A program made the translations under genes and the position numbers. Positions 34,814-42,822 of a DNA stretch of 64,000 nt are shown piece after piece. Every line of letters starts with the position of its first letter. The first letter of the stretch is position 1. The stretch is from Phosphoribacter sp037045045 (GTDB lineage Bacteria; Actinomycetota; Actinomycetes; Actinomycetales; Dermatophilaceae), in contig JBAOHL010000007.1 of the NCBI GenBank assembly GCA_037045045.1, forward strand, positions 344,286 through 408,285, read 5' to 3'. The notes beneath the pieces are model-generated. The model was not told the origin of the DNA, did no database searches, and saw nothing but the letters and a program-made list of their open reading frames with translations.

Positions 34814-35100
34814 GTCGGCAATCTCCCAGACCGGCCGGCCCGGCCGAGCGGCTCGTCCACAGGTCCCCGCGAGAGGCCCGGAGGGTGGGGCGCGGAGCCC
34901 CCGACGGTCGGACCGCGCTCCGACGCGGGAGGGTGTCGACGCCGCAGGGCGAACGAGCCGCCCGGGTCGGGCCGGCTCACCGGCGGGGACACACCCGCCG
35001 AACTGGGGTCCACACGCGCGAAGCGTGCCTCGGCGGACGCAGTCGCGTCACCGCCCAGGCACGCTCGACACGAAAGGGCTCGGGCCGAACCCTCCTCGGC

Positions 35101-35262
35101 TCAGCCCTTGCCGAGGATTCGGTTGAGGTTCGTGCCGCAGACGGGGCACTTGCCCTTGGCCATCCGCCGGCCGTTCTCGCTCACGACGATGTGGCCCTCG
35201 GCCTCGCGCTTGCTCTTGCACTTCACGCAGTAGAACTCGCCCTTGTAGGTGTCGTCCGACAT
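35101..35262 (-). CDS. DUF5679-like zinc-ribbon protein, 53 aa
   Basis: ATG 35262 to TGA 35101. MSDDTYKGEFYCVKCKSKRE starts the protein; two CxxC knuckles (CVKC and CPVC) flank a basic beta hairpin VVSENGRRMAKGK. Small zinc ribbons of this kind are widespread in actinobacteria with no assigned role. Codon use is typical of the genome. It is too short to be obvious among the antisense open frames. Confidence 0.85.
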   Translation of the reverse strand: MSDDTYKGEFYCVKCKSKREAEGHIVVSENGRRMAKGKCPVCGTNLNRILGKG

Positions 35263-35420
35263 GGAATCTCCGTTCGTCTCGGGGACCGGGCACAGGCTGA
35301 GCGGCTCGCCCGGTGGGTGGGCCCGGCGTCCCTGGCGGGGCTGGGCGTCGCGACCACCCTAGTCCAGGGTGCGGACGCCCGCTCGATTTGTCCGATCAGC
35401 CCCCTGGCTAGGCTGGCGGC

Positions 35421-36245
35421 ATGAGCGCGACGCCGTGGTGGGAGGAACCCTACGAGGACCTGACGGTGCAGGCACGGGCGGTGGGGTCGCGGCGCGTCGC
35501 GGTCGTCACGTTCGACCTGCCGCAGCGGCGCAACGCGATGTCCGACGCCATGACGGCCTCGTGGGTTCGGGTGATGGGCCGACTCCGCGAGGACCCCGAT
35601 CTGGCCGCTGTCGTCGTTACCGGTGCCGGGAAGGCCTTCTGCGCGGGCGGTGACCTGTCGTGGATCGTCTCCGAACCCGACGCCCAGGTCGCCGATCTGC
35701 GCCAGCGGATGCTGACGTTCTACCGGTCCTGGCTGGCCATCCGCGAGGTCGAAGTGCCGACCATCGCCGCGATCAACGGGGCGGCTATCGGGGCGGGCCT
35801 CGGGGTCGCGCTTGCCTGTGACGTCCGGTATGCCGCCGCGGACGCCACCCTCGGCGTGCCGTTTGCCTCCCTCGGACTGCACCCGGGGATGGCGACGACG
35901 TGGTCGGTTCCCGAGGTCGCGGGGATGGCGGTGGCCCGCGACCTGCTGCTCACCGGTCGGCTCGTCACCGGATCCGAGGCGCTGACGATGGGCCTGGTGT
36001 CCCGGGCCCTGCCGGCCGAGCAGGTCGTGCCCGAGGCGCTGGCCGCCGCCGAGCGCATCGCGTCGCACGCCCCGATCGCGACCCGGCTCACCGTGGCAGC
36101 CCTGCGCAGCGGCGGGCACGCCTCGTTCGAGGACGCCATCGCCTGGGAGGCATTGGCTCAGGCGGTCACCCTGGCGACCGAGGACCTCCACGAGGGCATC
36201 GCCGCGGCCTCGGCGCGTCGGTCACCGGTCTTCCACGGTCGCTGA
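35421..36245 (+). CDS. Enoyl-CoA hydratase/isomerase (crotonase) family
   Basis: 274 aa. Crotonase oxyanion-hole segments VVVTGAGKAFCAGGDLSW and AAINGAAIGAGLGVALACDVRYA are present; the FASLGLHPGMATTWSVPEVAG block follows. A catalytic glutamate is not clear, since the ExxLG-like position reads GLHPGM. Probably a fatty-acid beta-oxidation or isomerase member. TAGGCT (35409-35414) ends 6 nt before the ATG, so leaderless. Confidence 0.88.
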   Translation: MSATPWWEEPYEDLTVQARAVGSRRVAVVTFDLPQRRNAMSDAMTASWVRVMGRLREDPDLAAVVVTGAGKAFCAGGDLSWIVSEPDAQVADLRQRMLTFYRSWLAIREVEVPTIAAINGAAIGAGLGVALACDVRYAAADATLGVPFASLGLHPGMATTWSVPEVAGMAVARDLLLTGRLVTGSEALTMGLVSRALPAEQVVPEALAAAERIASHAPIATRLTVAALRSGGHASFEDAIAWEALAQAVTLATEDLHEGIAAASARRSPVFHGR

Positions 36246-36286
36246 GCGGGCACCGGGGCGTCGCAGCCGCGTCGTAGGCTGGCGTC

Positions 36287-36829
36287 ATGGCCGGCCCCGA
36301 CTCCCGCGACGGGGCCTCGCCGGGTGCGGTCGAGGTCCGGCGCAGTGCCCGTCGGCGACGCACCGTGAGCGCCTACCGCGACGGCGGGCGCACGGTTGTG
36401 CTCATCCCGGCGCGCTTCAGCGCGTCCGAAGAGGCGCAGTGGGTCCGCACCATGCTGGCCCGGTTGGCCCGTGGCGATGCCCGGCGCCGGCCCAGCGACG
36501 CCGAGCTCGCCGACCGAGCCAGGCAGCTATCCCGCCAGTACCTGCAGGGCGCGGCGCGCCCGTCGACGGTCCGGTGGGCCGACAACCAGCAGGGTCGCTG
36601 GGGATCGGCGACCCCGGCCGACGGCTCGATCCGCATCTCGACCCGGGTGCGGGGGATGCCGGCATACGTGCTCGACTACGTCCTGCTGCACGAGTTGGCC
36701 CATCTGCTCGTCCCAGGTCACGGCCCCGACTTCTGGGCCTTACTGGGGGGCTACGCGCGCGTGGAGCGGGCTCGTGGATTCCTCGACGGGGTGAGCGCGA
36801 CGGCCGGTCTCGGGCTGCGCGACTCGTGA
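36287..36829 (+). CDS. YgjP-like (DUF45) zinc metallopeptidase
   Basis: 180 aa. YVLLHELAHLLVPGHGPDFW gives the HExxH helix plus the downstream third histidine. Upstream RWADNQQGRWGSATPADGSI is the conserved strand pair of the YgjP/M48-like group, often encoded beside repair or helicase genes. TAGGCT (36275-36280) ends 6 nt before the ATG. The stop overlaps the GTG of the YwiC gene. Confidence 0.9.
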   Translation: MAGPDSRDGASPGAVEVRRSARRRRTVSAYRDGGRTVVLIPARFSASEEAQWVRTMLARLARGDARRRPSDAELADRARQLSRQYLQGAARPSTVRWADNQQGRWGSATPADGSIRISTRVRGMPAYVLDYVLLHELAHLLVPGHGPDFWALLGGYARVERARGFLDGVSATAGLGLRDS

Positions 36830-37554
36830 CCCGCCGTCGGCGCCCGCCGGGCTGGGTGCCCAACCAGCACGGCGCCTGGGCCATGCTCGCCAGTCCGCTG
36901 GCGGTCGGGGCCCTCGCGGCGGGCCTGTCGTGGCGGCATGTCCCGCTCGTCGCCTTCTGGTTCGCCGGGTACTTCGCCTTCTTCGCCACGAGCCTGTGGC
37001 TCAAGTCCGGTCGGCGCTCGCGCTATCTGCCGCCGGTCCGCGCGTATGCCGCGCTCGCGGCCGTCCTGGGGGTCGCGACACTGTTCGCCGCTCCCTCTCT
37101 GGTGGGCTGGGCGCCCGGCTTCCTCGGGCCGCTCGGCGTCGGGCTGTGGGCCGCGGCCCACAAACATGAACGGGAGCTGCTGTCCGGGTTGGCCACGGTC
37201 GTCGGGTCGGCCCTGATGACCGTAGTGGCCTACGAGGCCGGTGGTGGCCCGGATCTGCGCCGGGCCGGGCTGCTCGCGCTCGGGCAGTTCCTCTACTTCG
37301 GCGGCACGGTCTGCTACGTCAAGTCGCTCATCCGCGAGCGGGGCAACCCTCGGTACCTCGCGTTGTCGGTGGCCTGGCACGTCGCCGCGGCGGCCGCCAT
37401 GGTCGTGTACTCGCCGTGGCTCGCCCTCGTTTTCGCCGTGCTCGCCCTCCGGGCCGCAGTCGTCCCGCGGTTCGGGCTATCCCCGGCTCAGATCGGCGTC
37501 GGCGAGATCGCCGGCACCCTCGCGGTGGCGCTGGTCTCGCTGGCCACACTCTGA
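36826..37554 (+). CDS. YwiC-like integral membrane protein
   Basis: 242 aa, GTG 36826 overlapping the previous stop. Begins WVPNQHGAWAMLASPL, the signature of the YwiC family, followed by about seven hydrophobic helices and the KHERELLSG and YVKSLIRERG loops. Related to UbiA-like folds; function unknown. The last 78 bp overlap the 3' end of the convergent Nudix gene. Confidence 0.85.
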   Translation: MTRRRRPPGWVPNQHGAWAMLASPLAVGALAAGLSWRHVPLVAFWFAGYFAFFATSLWLKSGRRSRYLPPVRAYAALAAVLGVATLFAAPSLVGWAPGFLGPLGVGLWAAAHKHERELLSGLATVVGSALMTVVAYEAGGGPDLRRAGLLALGQFLYFGGTVCYVKSLIRERGNPRYLALSVAWHVAAAAAMVVYSPWLALVFAVLALRAAVVPRFGLSPAQIGVGEIAGTLAVALVSLATL

Positions 37555-38217
37555 ACCGCATCGGTCGAGCACGGCGAGTCCAGCGGCGATCAAGGGGCGC
37601 AGGTCGGCGCCGCTGTCGGCGGGCAACGCGTCGATGGGCCACCAGCGCACGTCGAGGGATTCGGAGCTGACCAGCGGCTCGGCGCCGGCCGGGGCAAACC
37701 CGACGAAGCGCACGTCGAGGTGCTCGCGGCACCGGCCGAACCGCGCCGCCAATCGGTGCCGATCCAGTTGCGCGATCTGCCGACAGAGGTGCACGCCGTC
37801 AATCCCCGACTCCTCGCCCACCTCGCGGACGGCAGCAGCCCACAGCGAGGGGTCCTCGGGTTCGCAGTGCCCGCCGAGCTGCAGCCAGGCCCCCGCCTTG
37901 CGGTGATGGGTCAGCAGCACCCGCCGTCGGTCTGCGTCGAACACGAGTGCGCTCGCCGTGAGATGTTCCGCCGGCCCGGCCTTGGCCATGGCGCCCGGAT
38001 GTGCGGCCAGGTGGGCGAGCAGGTCCTCGCGCAGCGCGTGCTGTCCCGCGCAGGGCGCCGCCCACGCGCGCAACTGCTCGGTCGCGTCGTCGTGCAGGTG
38101 CCGGTATTCCGCGAACGCCCCCTGGCGGGACCCGCTCCCCGCCGCCTGGCCGTCGGCGTCGGGCCGAAGCGGCCGTGGGGGCCGGTCAGGGCGCCGGTCA
38201 GGGCTCCGGTCAGGCAC
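37477..38217 (-). CDS. Nudix hydrolase
   Basis: 246 aa from GTG 38217, which lies inside the end of the metalloprotease gene. Nudix box GHCEPEDPSLWAAAVREVGEESG is complete. The preceding LTASALVFDADRRRVLLTHHRKAGAWLQLG is the standard lead-in. The N-terminal ~35 residues are Arg/Pro/Asp repeats and the real start could be further in. Substrate unknown. Confidence 0.85.
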   Translation of the reverse strand: MPDRSPDRRPDRPPRPLRPDADGQAAGSGSRQGAFAEYRHLHDDATEQLRAWAAPCAGQHALREDLLAHLAAHPGAMAKAGPAEHLTASALVFDADRRRVLLTHHRKAGAWLQLGGHCEPEDPSLWAAAVREVGEESGIDGVHLCRQIAQLDRHRLAARFGRCREHLDVRFVGFAPAGAEPLVSSESLDVRWWPIDALPADSGADLRPLIAAGLAVLDRCGSECGQRDQRHREGAGDLADADLSRG

Positions 38218-39943
38218 TGGGCGGGTCAGCCGGCGAGTCTGCCGGACCGGCCGGACCGTCGGGCCCGTCCTGCCCGTCCTGGTCGCCGGATGGGTGCTCG
38301 GGTCCGTCCTGCCCGGACAGCAGCCGATCCAGCTCGACGTCCATCGCGTCGCGAACGGGGCCCGAGGTGCGTTTCTCGACATACCCGAGGGGGTCGTCGA
38401 GGTCCGCCGTCGTGGGGGCGAGGTCGGGGTAGTCCCACGACCCGTCCCGCAGCTCGATGCCCCCGGCCTGCTCCAACGCGGCCCACAGGTTGCGTGCATC
38501 GACGAGCCGGCGCGGGCGCAACTCGAGGCCGACGAGCCCGGCGAAGACCTTCTGGGCCGGGCCGCCAGCCCGGCGGCGGCGCACCGCCTCGCCGAGCGCA
38601 GCGGACTGGGGCAGATGAGCGGCCACGGCGCGATCGGTGACAAGGTCGACCCACCCCTCGACGAGGGCCAGCGTCGCCTCCAACCTGGTCAGCGCGGCCT
38701 GCTGTTCGGGGCTGGTGCGCCGTCCGAAGATTTCGGCCTGCGAGAACGCCTGCTGGAGGGCGGCCATGTCGCTGACGTCGATCGACCGCACGGCCGCTTC
38801 GATGGCCTCGGTGTCGATGGTGATGTTCCGTCCGTAGTCGCGGACGGCGGCTTCGAGCTGGGTCGCCAGCCAGGGCACCTGCGCGAACAGCCGGGCTCGG
38901 GCCGCCTCTCGGACCGCGATGTACAGGCGGACTTGCCCCTGGTCGATCTGCAGGTCGTCGGCGAAGGCGGCGACGCGGGCCGGCAGCAGGGCGACCCCGT
39001 CGTCCGGGACGAGCGGCAGCCCGACCTCGGTGCCCCCGAGGATGTCCCCGGCCAGCGTGCCGATCGCCTGGCCGATCTGGGCGGCGAACATCGCGCCGGT
39101 ATGTCCCTCGAGGACCGGCCCGACCTGGCCGAGCACCGCGGACAGGTCGACCGAGCCAAGGTCGGCAGCGGCGTCGCCGAAGAGTTGACGCAGGTCGAGA
39201 TTCCCGCCGAACTGTTCGAGTTGCCCGCGCAGGGCCGCACTGCCGGCCCGGGCCACCCCGTCGGAGACCGGCTCGACGAGCGAGTACCACGTCGCCGTCG
39301 TCGCTTCGACCCAGTCCGAACCGCTCCACGCGTGGGTCGGTCCGGGCGGGGAGTCGAACGCCGTGACGGGATCGAGCCACAACCGGGCCACCGTCACCGC
39401 GTCCGCGACGTCGCGTCGCTCCGCGTCGGTGACCACACGGTCCCCGGTCGCCGAGAGGACCTTCCGGGCGATGTCCCGGGCATTGTCGAGCCGCCCCTGC
39501 GACGAGGTGTCGCCGAACAGCGCCCCGAGCTGTTGGCGGATCACCATGGCCATCGGGCCGGTTCCCGCGTCACCCCGGAGGGCTGCGAGCATCTGGGTCA
39601 GTTCGGGTGGCAACGTGACGTCCTCGCCGAAGACCGAACGCATCATCGCCTCGAGGTCGGGCACACCGCCGGCGCCGCCGCCCGGCATACCGATCATGCG
39701 GAGGATCTCGTCGAGGCCGGGGATGCCGGTCGCGCCCGGTTCCGGTGTTTCACCTGAGGCGGGCGAACGCCCTGCGCCCGTGCCGTCGAAGCCCATGGGG
39801 GACCGGGATGTCGCGTCGGGATCCTGGTGGGCCGCTCCCGAGGGGCCGGCGTCGTCGGAACGTCGGTCACGTGGTGCGTCCTCGGGATGGTCGGATCCCT
39901 CGGGGTCCGGCGGCGTCACGGGTGGCTCGCCGCGATCGGGCAT
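38210..39943 (-). CDS. DUF2342 / TIGR03624-type putative zinc metalloprotease
   Basis: 577 aa from ATG 39943, with AGGAG upstream. The central helical domain VRLYIAVREAARARLFAQVPWL and the DPVTAFDSPP and LLDARNLW-like segments mark the family; mycobacterial Rv3195 is the syntenic member. Where I recall a histidine in the REAAHxRLF motif this protein has Arg (REAARARLF), so metal binding is doubtful. Both termini are acidic and disordered. It diverges from the SDR gene across 56 bp. Confidence 0.82.
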   Translation of the reverse strand: MPDRGEPPVTPPDPEGSDHPEDAPRDRRSDDAGPSGAAHQDPDATSRSPMGFDGTGAGRSPASGETPEPGATGIPGLDEILRMIGMPGGGAGGVPDLEAMMRSVFGEDVTLPPELTQMLAALRGDAGTGPMAMVIRQQLGALFGDTSSQGRLDNARDIARKVLSATGDRVVTDAERRDVADAVTVARLWLDPVTAFDSPPGPTHAWSGSDWVEATTATWYSLVEPVSDGVARAGSAALRGQLEQFGGNLDLRQLFGDAAADLGSVDLSAVLGQVGPVLEGHTGAMFAAQIGQAIGTLAGDILGGTEVGLPLVPDDGVALLPARVAAFADDLQIDQGQVRLYIAVREAARARLFAQVPWLATQLEAAVRDYGRNITIDTEAIEAAVRSIDVSDMAALQQAFSQAEIFGRRTSPEQQAALTRLEATLALVEGWVDLVTDRAVAAHLPQSAALGEAVRRRRAGGPAQKVFAGLVGLELRPRRLVDARNLWAALEQAGGIELRDGSWDYPDLAPTTADLDDPLGYVEKRTSGPVRDAMDVELDRLLSGQDGPEHPSGDQDGQDGPDGPAGPADSPADPPSA

Positions 39944-39999
39944 GGCCTGGCTCCTGCTCCTGAGAAGATGTACCCCCAAGACAACCACAGGAGGGGTCG

Positions 40000-41124
40000 G
40001 TGAGTTCCCGGCAGGCCGAGCCGTCGCGGCGACGCGGCGCGGCGGCGCTGCCCTCGGTCGCGGTCGTCGAGGCCGGATCGGTGCCGGGTTCGCGGGTGAC
40101 CGCCGCGCTGGTGCGGGCCGCCGAGGCCGCGGGGAATACGGCGCCGGTTGTCGCCGTGGACGCGCGTCCCGCGACCCTCACCGAGGCGATCGTGCCCGAA
40201 GCGTCGTGGCGGCAGGCCGATCCGGCCACCCCCGCGGTCCTCGATGCGCTGCGTGGCGTCGACGCGGTCGTCTGGGTCGCCGCCTCGGCCGACCTGCAGG
40301 CCGCCCTCGCGCAGCGCGCCTCGGCCCGGCGAGCCAGGATGGTGCGCACGGCTCAGACACTGGTCACCGCCGCGGCAGCCGCCGGCGCGCACCGCCTCGT
40401 CGTCGTCACCTCGGCCAAGGTCTACGGCGCGCGGGCCGACAACGCGGTCCCGCTGCCCGAAGAGGCCCCGCTGCGGGCCACCCCCGACGACGGCGTCGTC
40501 GGCGATCTGCTCGCCGTCGAGCAGATCCTCGCCACCGCCCGGTCGGTACACCCGGGCCTGGCCGTGACGGTGGTCCGACCGGCCGCCCTCGTCGGACCGG
40601 GCGTCGACACCGTCGTCACCCGCCACTTCGAGGCGCCTCGACTGCTCACCGTCAAGGGCGCCCACCCGGCCTGGCAGTTCTGCCACGTCGAGGACCTGGC
40701 CGCCGCACTCGTCGTCGTCCTCAGGCGCGATCCGACCCCGGTCGTCACCGTCGGGTGCGACGGGTGGCTCGCCCAGTCCCAGCTGGAAACCCTCACCGGG
40801 ATGCGCCATGTCGAGCTGAGCCCGGCCGCGGCCCTCGGCACCGCGCAGCGACTGCACCGCGTGGGCGTGCTGCCCGCGCCAGCCAGCGAACTGGCCCTGG
40901 CCCTCTACCCGTGGGCCGTCGATTCGGCCACCCTGCGGACGGCCGGGTGGGAACCGGCATACGACAACGAGACGTGCGTGGGCGTCCTGCTGGAGTCCAT
41001 CAGTGGTCGCCATGCCGTGGGGGGACGGCGGGTCAACCCGCGCGACGCGGCGCTCGGGGCGGCCAGCGCCGCGGTCGCCCTCGTCGGCACCGCCGCCGCC
41101 GTCCGACGGGCGCGCAAGCGATGA
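40000..41124 (+). CDS. NAD-dependent epimerase/dehydratase-like SDR
   Basis: 374 aa from GTG 40000 with AGGAGGGG upstream. Extended-SDR pattern: VAVVEAGSVPGSRVTAALVRA (a degenerate TGxxGxxG loop), VDAVVWVAASAD, VVVTSAKVYGA with the YG/Ser region, and VVRPAALVGPG. The usual YxxxK is not evident (DLLAVEQIL instead), so catalytic competence is uncertain. The C terminus has a hydrophobic segment AALGAASAAVALVGTAAAV. Its stop overlaps moaE (ATGA). Confidence 0.8.
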   Translation: MSSRQAEPSRRRGAAALPSVAVVEAGSVPGSRVTAALVRAAEAAGNTAPVVAVDARPATLTEAIVPEASWRQADPATPAVLDALRGVDAVVWVAASADLQAALAQRASARRARMVRTAQTLVTAAAAAGAHRLVVVTSAKVYGARADNAVPLPEEAPLRATPDDGVVGDLLAVEQILATARSVHPGLAVTVVRPAALVGPGVDTVVTRHFEAPRLLTVKGAHPAWQFCHVEDLAAALVVVLRRDPTPVVTVGCDGWLAQSQLETLTGMRHVELSPAAALGTAQRLHRVGVLPAPASELALALYPWAVDSATLRTAGWEPAYDNETCVGVLLESISGRHAVGGRRVNPRDAALGAASAAVALVGTAAAVRRARKR

Positions 41125-41576
41125 CCGAGGGAGATCCCGCCGCGGGGGGTGGGTCCGGTTGCGCGGTCGTCGCCGAGATCCGCGACAGCGAGCTCTCCGT
41201 CGACGAGGTCTTGCGTGCGGTCCGCACCGAGCACATCGGCGCGGTCGTGCTCTTCGTCGGTCAGGTTCGCTCGGTCGACGCGGGACGCACCGTCGAGGTG
41301 CTCGAATACTCGTGCCACCCCAGTGCGCGGCAGGTCGCCACCGATCTGGTGGCGGGGCTGGCGGTGGCCGGTCACGTGGTCCGGATCGCGGTGACCCACC
41401 GGGTGGGTCGGCTGCCCGTGGGCGAGATCGCCGTCGTCGCGGCCGTGGGGGCCAGCCATCGCGCCGAGGCCTTCGAGGTATGCCGCACGCTCGTCGATCG
41501 GTTCAAGGCCGAGGTGCCGATCTGGAAGCATCAGGTGTTCACCGACGGATCGCAGGAATGGGTGGGTATGCCGTGA
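41121..41576 (+). CDS. moaE: Molybdopterin synthase catalytic subunit MoaE
   Basis: 151 aa. Transfers sulfur from MoaD thiocarboxylate to precursor Z. Family blocks: GAVVLFVGQVRS (40-51), HRVGRLPVGE (93-102), and VPIWKHQ with Lys136 at the catalytic position. Coupled on both sides: ATGA with the SDR gene and GTGA with the PDZ protease. moaD and moaA are not in the window; moeZ is. Confidence 0.93.
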   Translation: MTEGDPAAGGGSGCAVVAEIRDSELSVDEVLRAVRTEHIGAVVLFVGQVRSVDAGRTVEVLEYSCHPSARQVATDLVAGLAVAGHVVRIAVTHRVGRLPVGEIAVVAAVGASHRAEAFEVCRTLVDRFKAEVPIWKHQVFTDGSQEWVGMP

Positions 41577-42742
41577 CCGAGCCGACCCGCGACGCCGCGC
41601 CACCGGCCGACCTGGCGGGGGTCGGGGGGGCACCGCCGGACGCTCCAGGGATCGGCGCCGGGGTGGGCCAGGCCCAGCCCGAGCCGGCCAGTCGGTCCCT
41701 GGTACGTCTGGTCGTCGGGCTCGCTCTCGCCTTCGCCCTCGGGGCCGCGGTGAGCCTCATCCACGTGCCGTACGCGATTCTGGGCCCCGGCCCGGCCACC
41801 GACGTCCTCGGTCAGGAGCGCGGCAGCGACGGTGCGATGGTCGATCGCATCGTCATCTCCGACGCGCCGACGTTTCGGACGTCGGGGTCCCTCGACTTCA
41901 CGACGGTGCGGGTGCGGGGCGGCCCGGGGTATGCCGTGAACATCGTCGACGTCCTCGTCGCCTGGCTGGCCCGAGACGAGGACGTCTACCCGGTCGACGA
42001 GCTGTTCCCCCCGCAGGTCACCAGGGAGCAGGTCGCCGAAGAGAACCGGGTCGAAATGGCCGGCTCCCAACAGGTCGCCGCCGCTGTGGCGGTGCGCGCG
42101 ACGGGCCGACAGGTACCGGAAGTCATCAAGATCACCGGGGTGCTCGACAAGGCACCCTCGGCCGGTGAACTCAAGGCGGGCGACGTCCTGGTGAGTATCG
42201 CGGGCGGCGCGGTCACCGACGGTGGCGCGTTGCGGGCCGCCATCCAGCGGGTTCCGGCCGGGGAGGCCGTCGAGATGGTCGTCCAGCGCGACGGCACCGA
42301 GGTGACCGTGCACCCACGCACCGGTCGGGCGGACGACGGGCGCACCATCCTGGGCATCATGCTCGCCGTCGAATACCGCATGCCGTTCACCGTGAAGGTC
42401 GATGCCGGCAACGTCGGCGGGCCTTCCGCTGGCCTGATGTTCGCCCTCGGCATCTACGACAAGCTCACTGCTGGGGCGATGACCGGTGGCGTGACTATTG
42501 CCGGGACCGGGACCATCGACGACGCCGGCACGGTGGGGCCGATCGGGGGGATCGCGCAGAAGATGGTCGGCGCGAGGGAGGCTGGGGCCACGTTCTTCCT
42601 GGCCCCGGCCGCCAACTGCCCAGACGTCCTCGGGCGCGAACCGGCTGGGATGACCGTGGTCAAGATCGGGTCATTCGCCGAGGCGACCGCCGCGGTCACG
42701 GCGATCGGCCGGTCCCAGGCGGCCGCTCTGCCACACTGCTGA
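41573..42742 (+). CDS. Lon-like (S16) PDZ membrane protease
   Basis: 389 aa from GTG 41573. One N-terminal anchor SLVRLVVGLALAFALGAAVSLI (42-63), a PDZ domain about 180-250, and a proteolytic domain with Ser285 in GGPSAG and Lys330 in GIAQKMVGA, the S16 Ser-Lys dyad. Same family as B. subtilis YlbL and mycobacterial Rv3194c. Faces outside the membrane by topology. Followed by UPF0182 as in mycobacteria. Confidence 0.92.
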   Translation: MTEPTRDAAPPADLAGVGGAPPDAPGIGAGVGQAQPEPASRSLVRLVVGLALAFALGAAVSLIHVPYAILGPGPATDVLGQERGSDGAMVDRIVISDAPTFRTSGSLDFTTVRVRGGPGYAVNIVDVLVAWLARDEDVYPVDELFPPQVTREQVAEENRVEMAGSQQVAAAVAVRATGRQVPEVIKITGVLDKAPSAGELKAGDVLVSIAGGAVTDGGALRAAIQRVPAGEAVEMVVQRDGTEVTVHPRTGRADDGRTILGIMLAVEYRMPFTVKVDAGNVGGPSAGLMFALGIYDKLTAGAMTGGVTIAGTGTIDDAGTVGPIGGIAQKMVGAREAGATFFLAPAANCPDVLGREPAGMTVVKIGSFAEATAAVTAIGRSQAAALPHC

Positions 42743-42822
42743 CGCCCCGTCAGCGAGGTGGTCCCGGCACCCAGCCGGGTGCGCGGGTCACGCTCGTCAG
42801 GTTGCCTAGGTAGATTGCCGGT

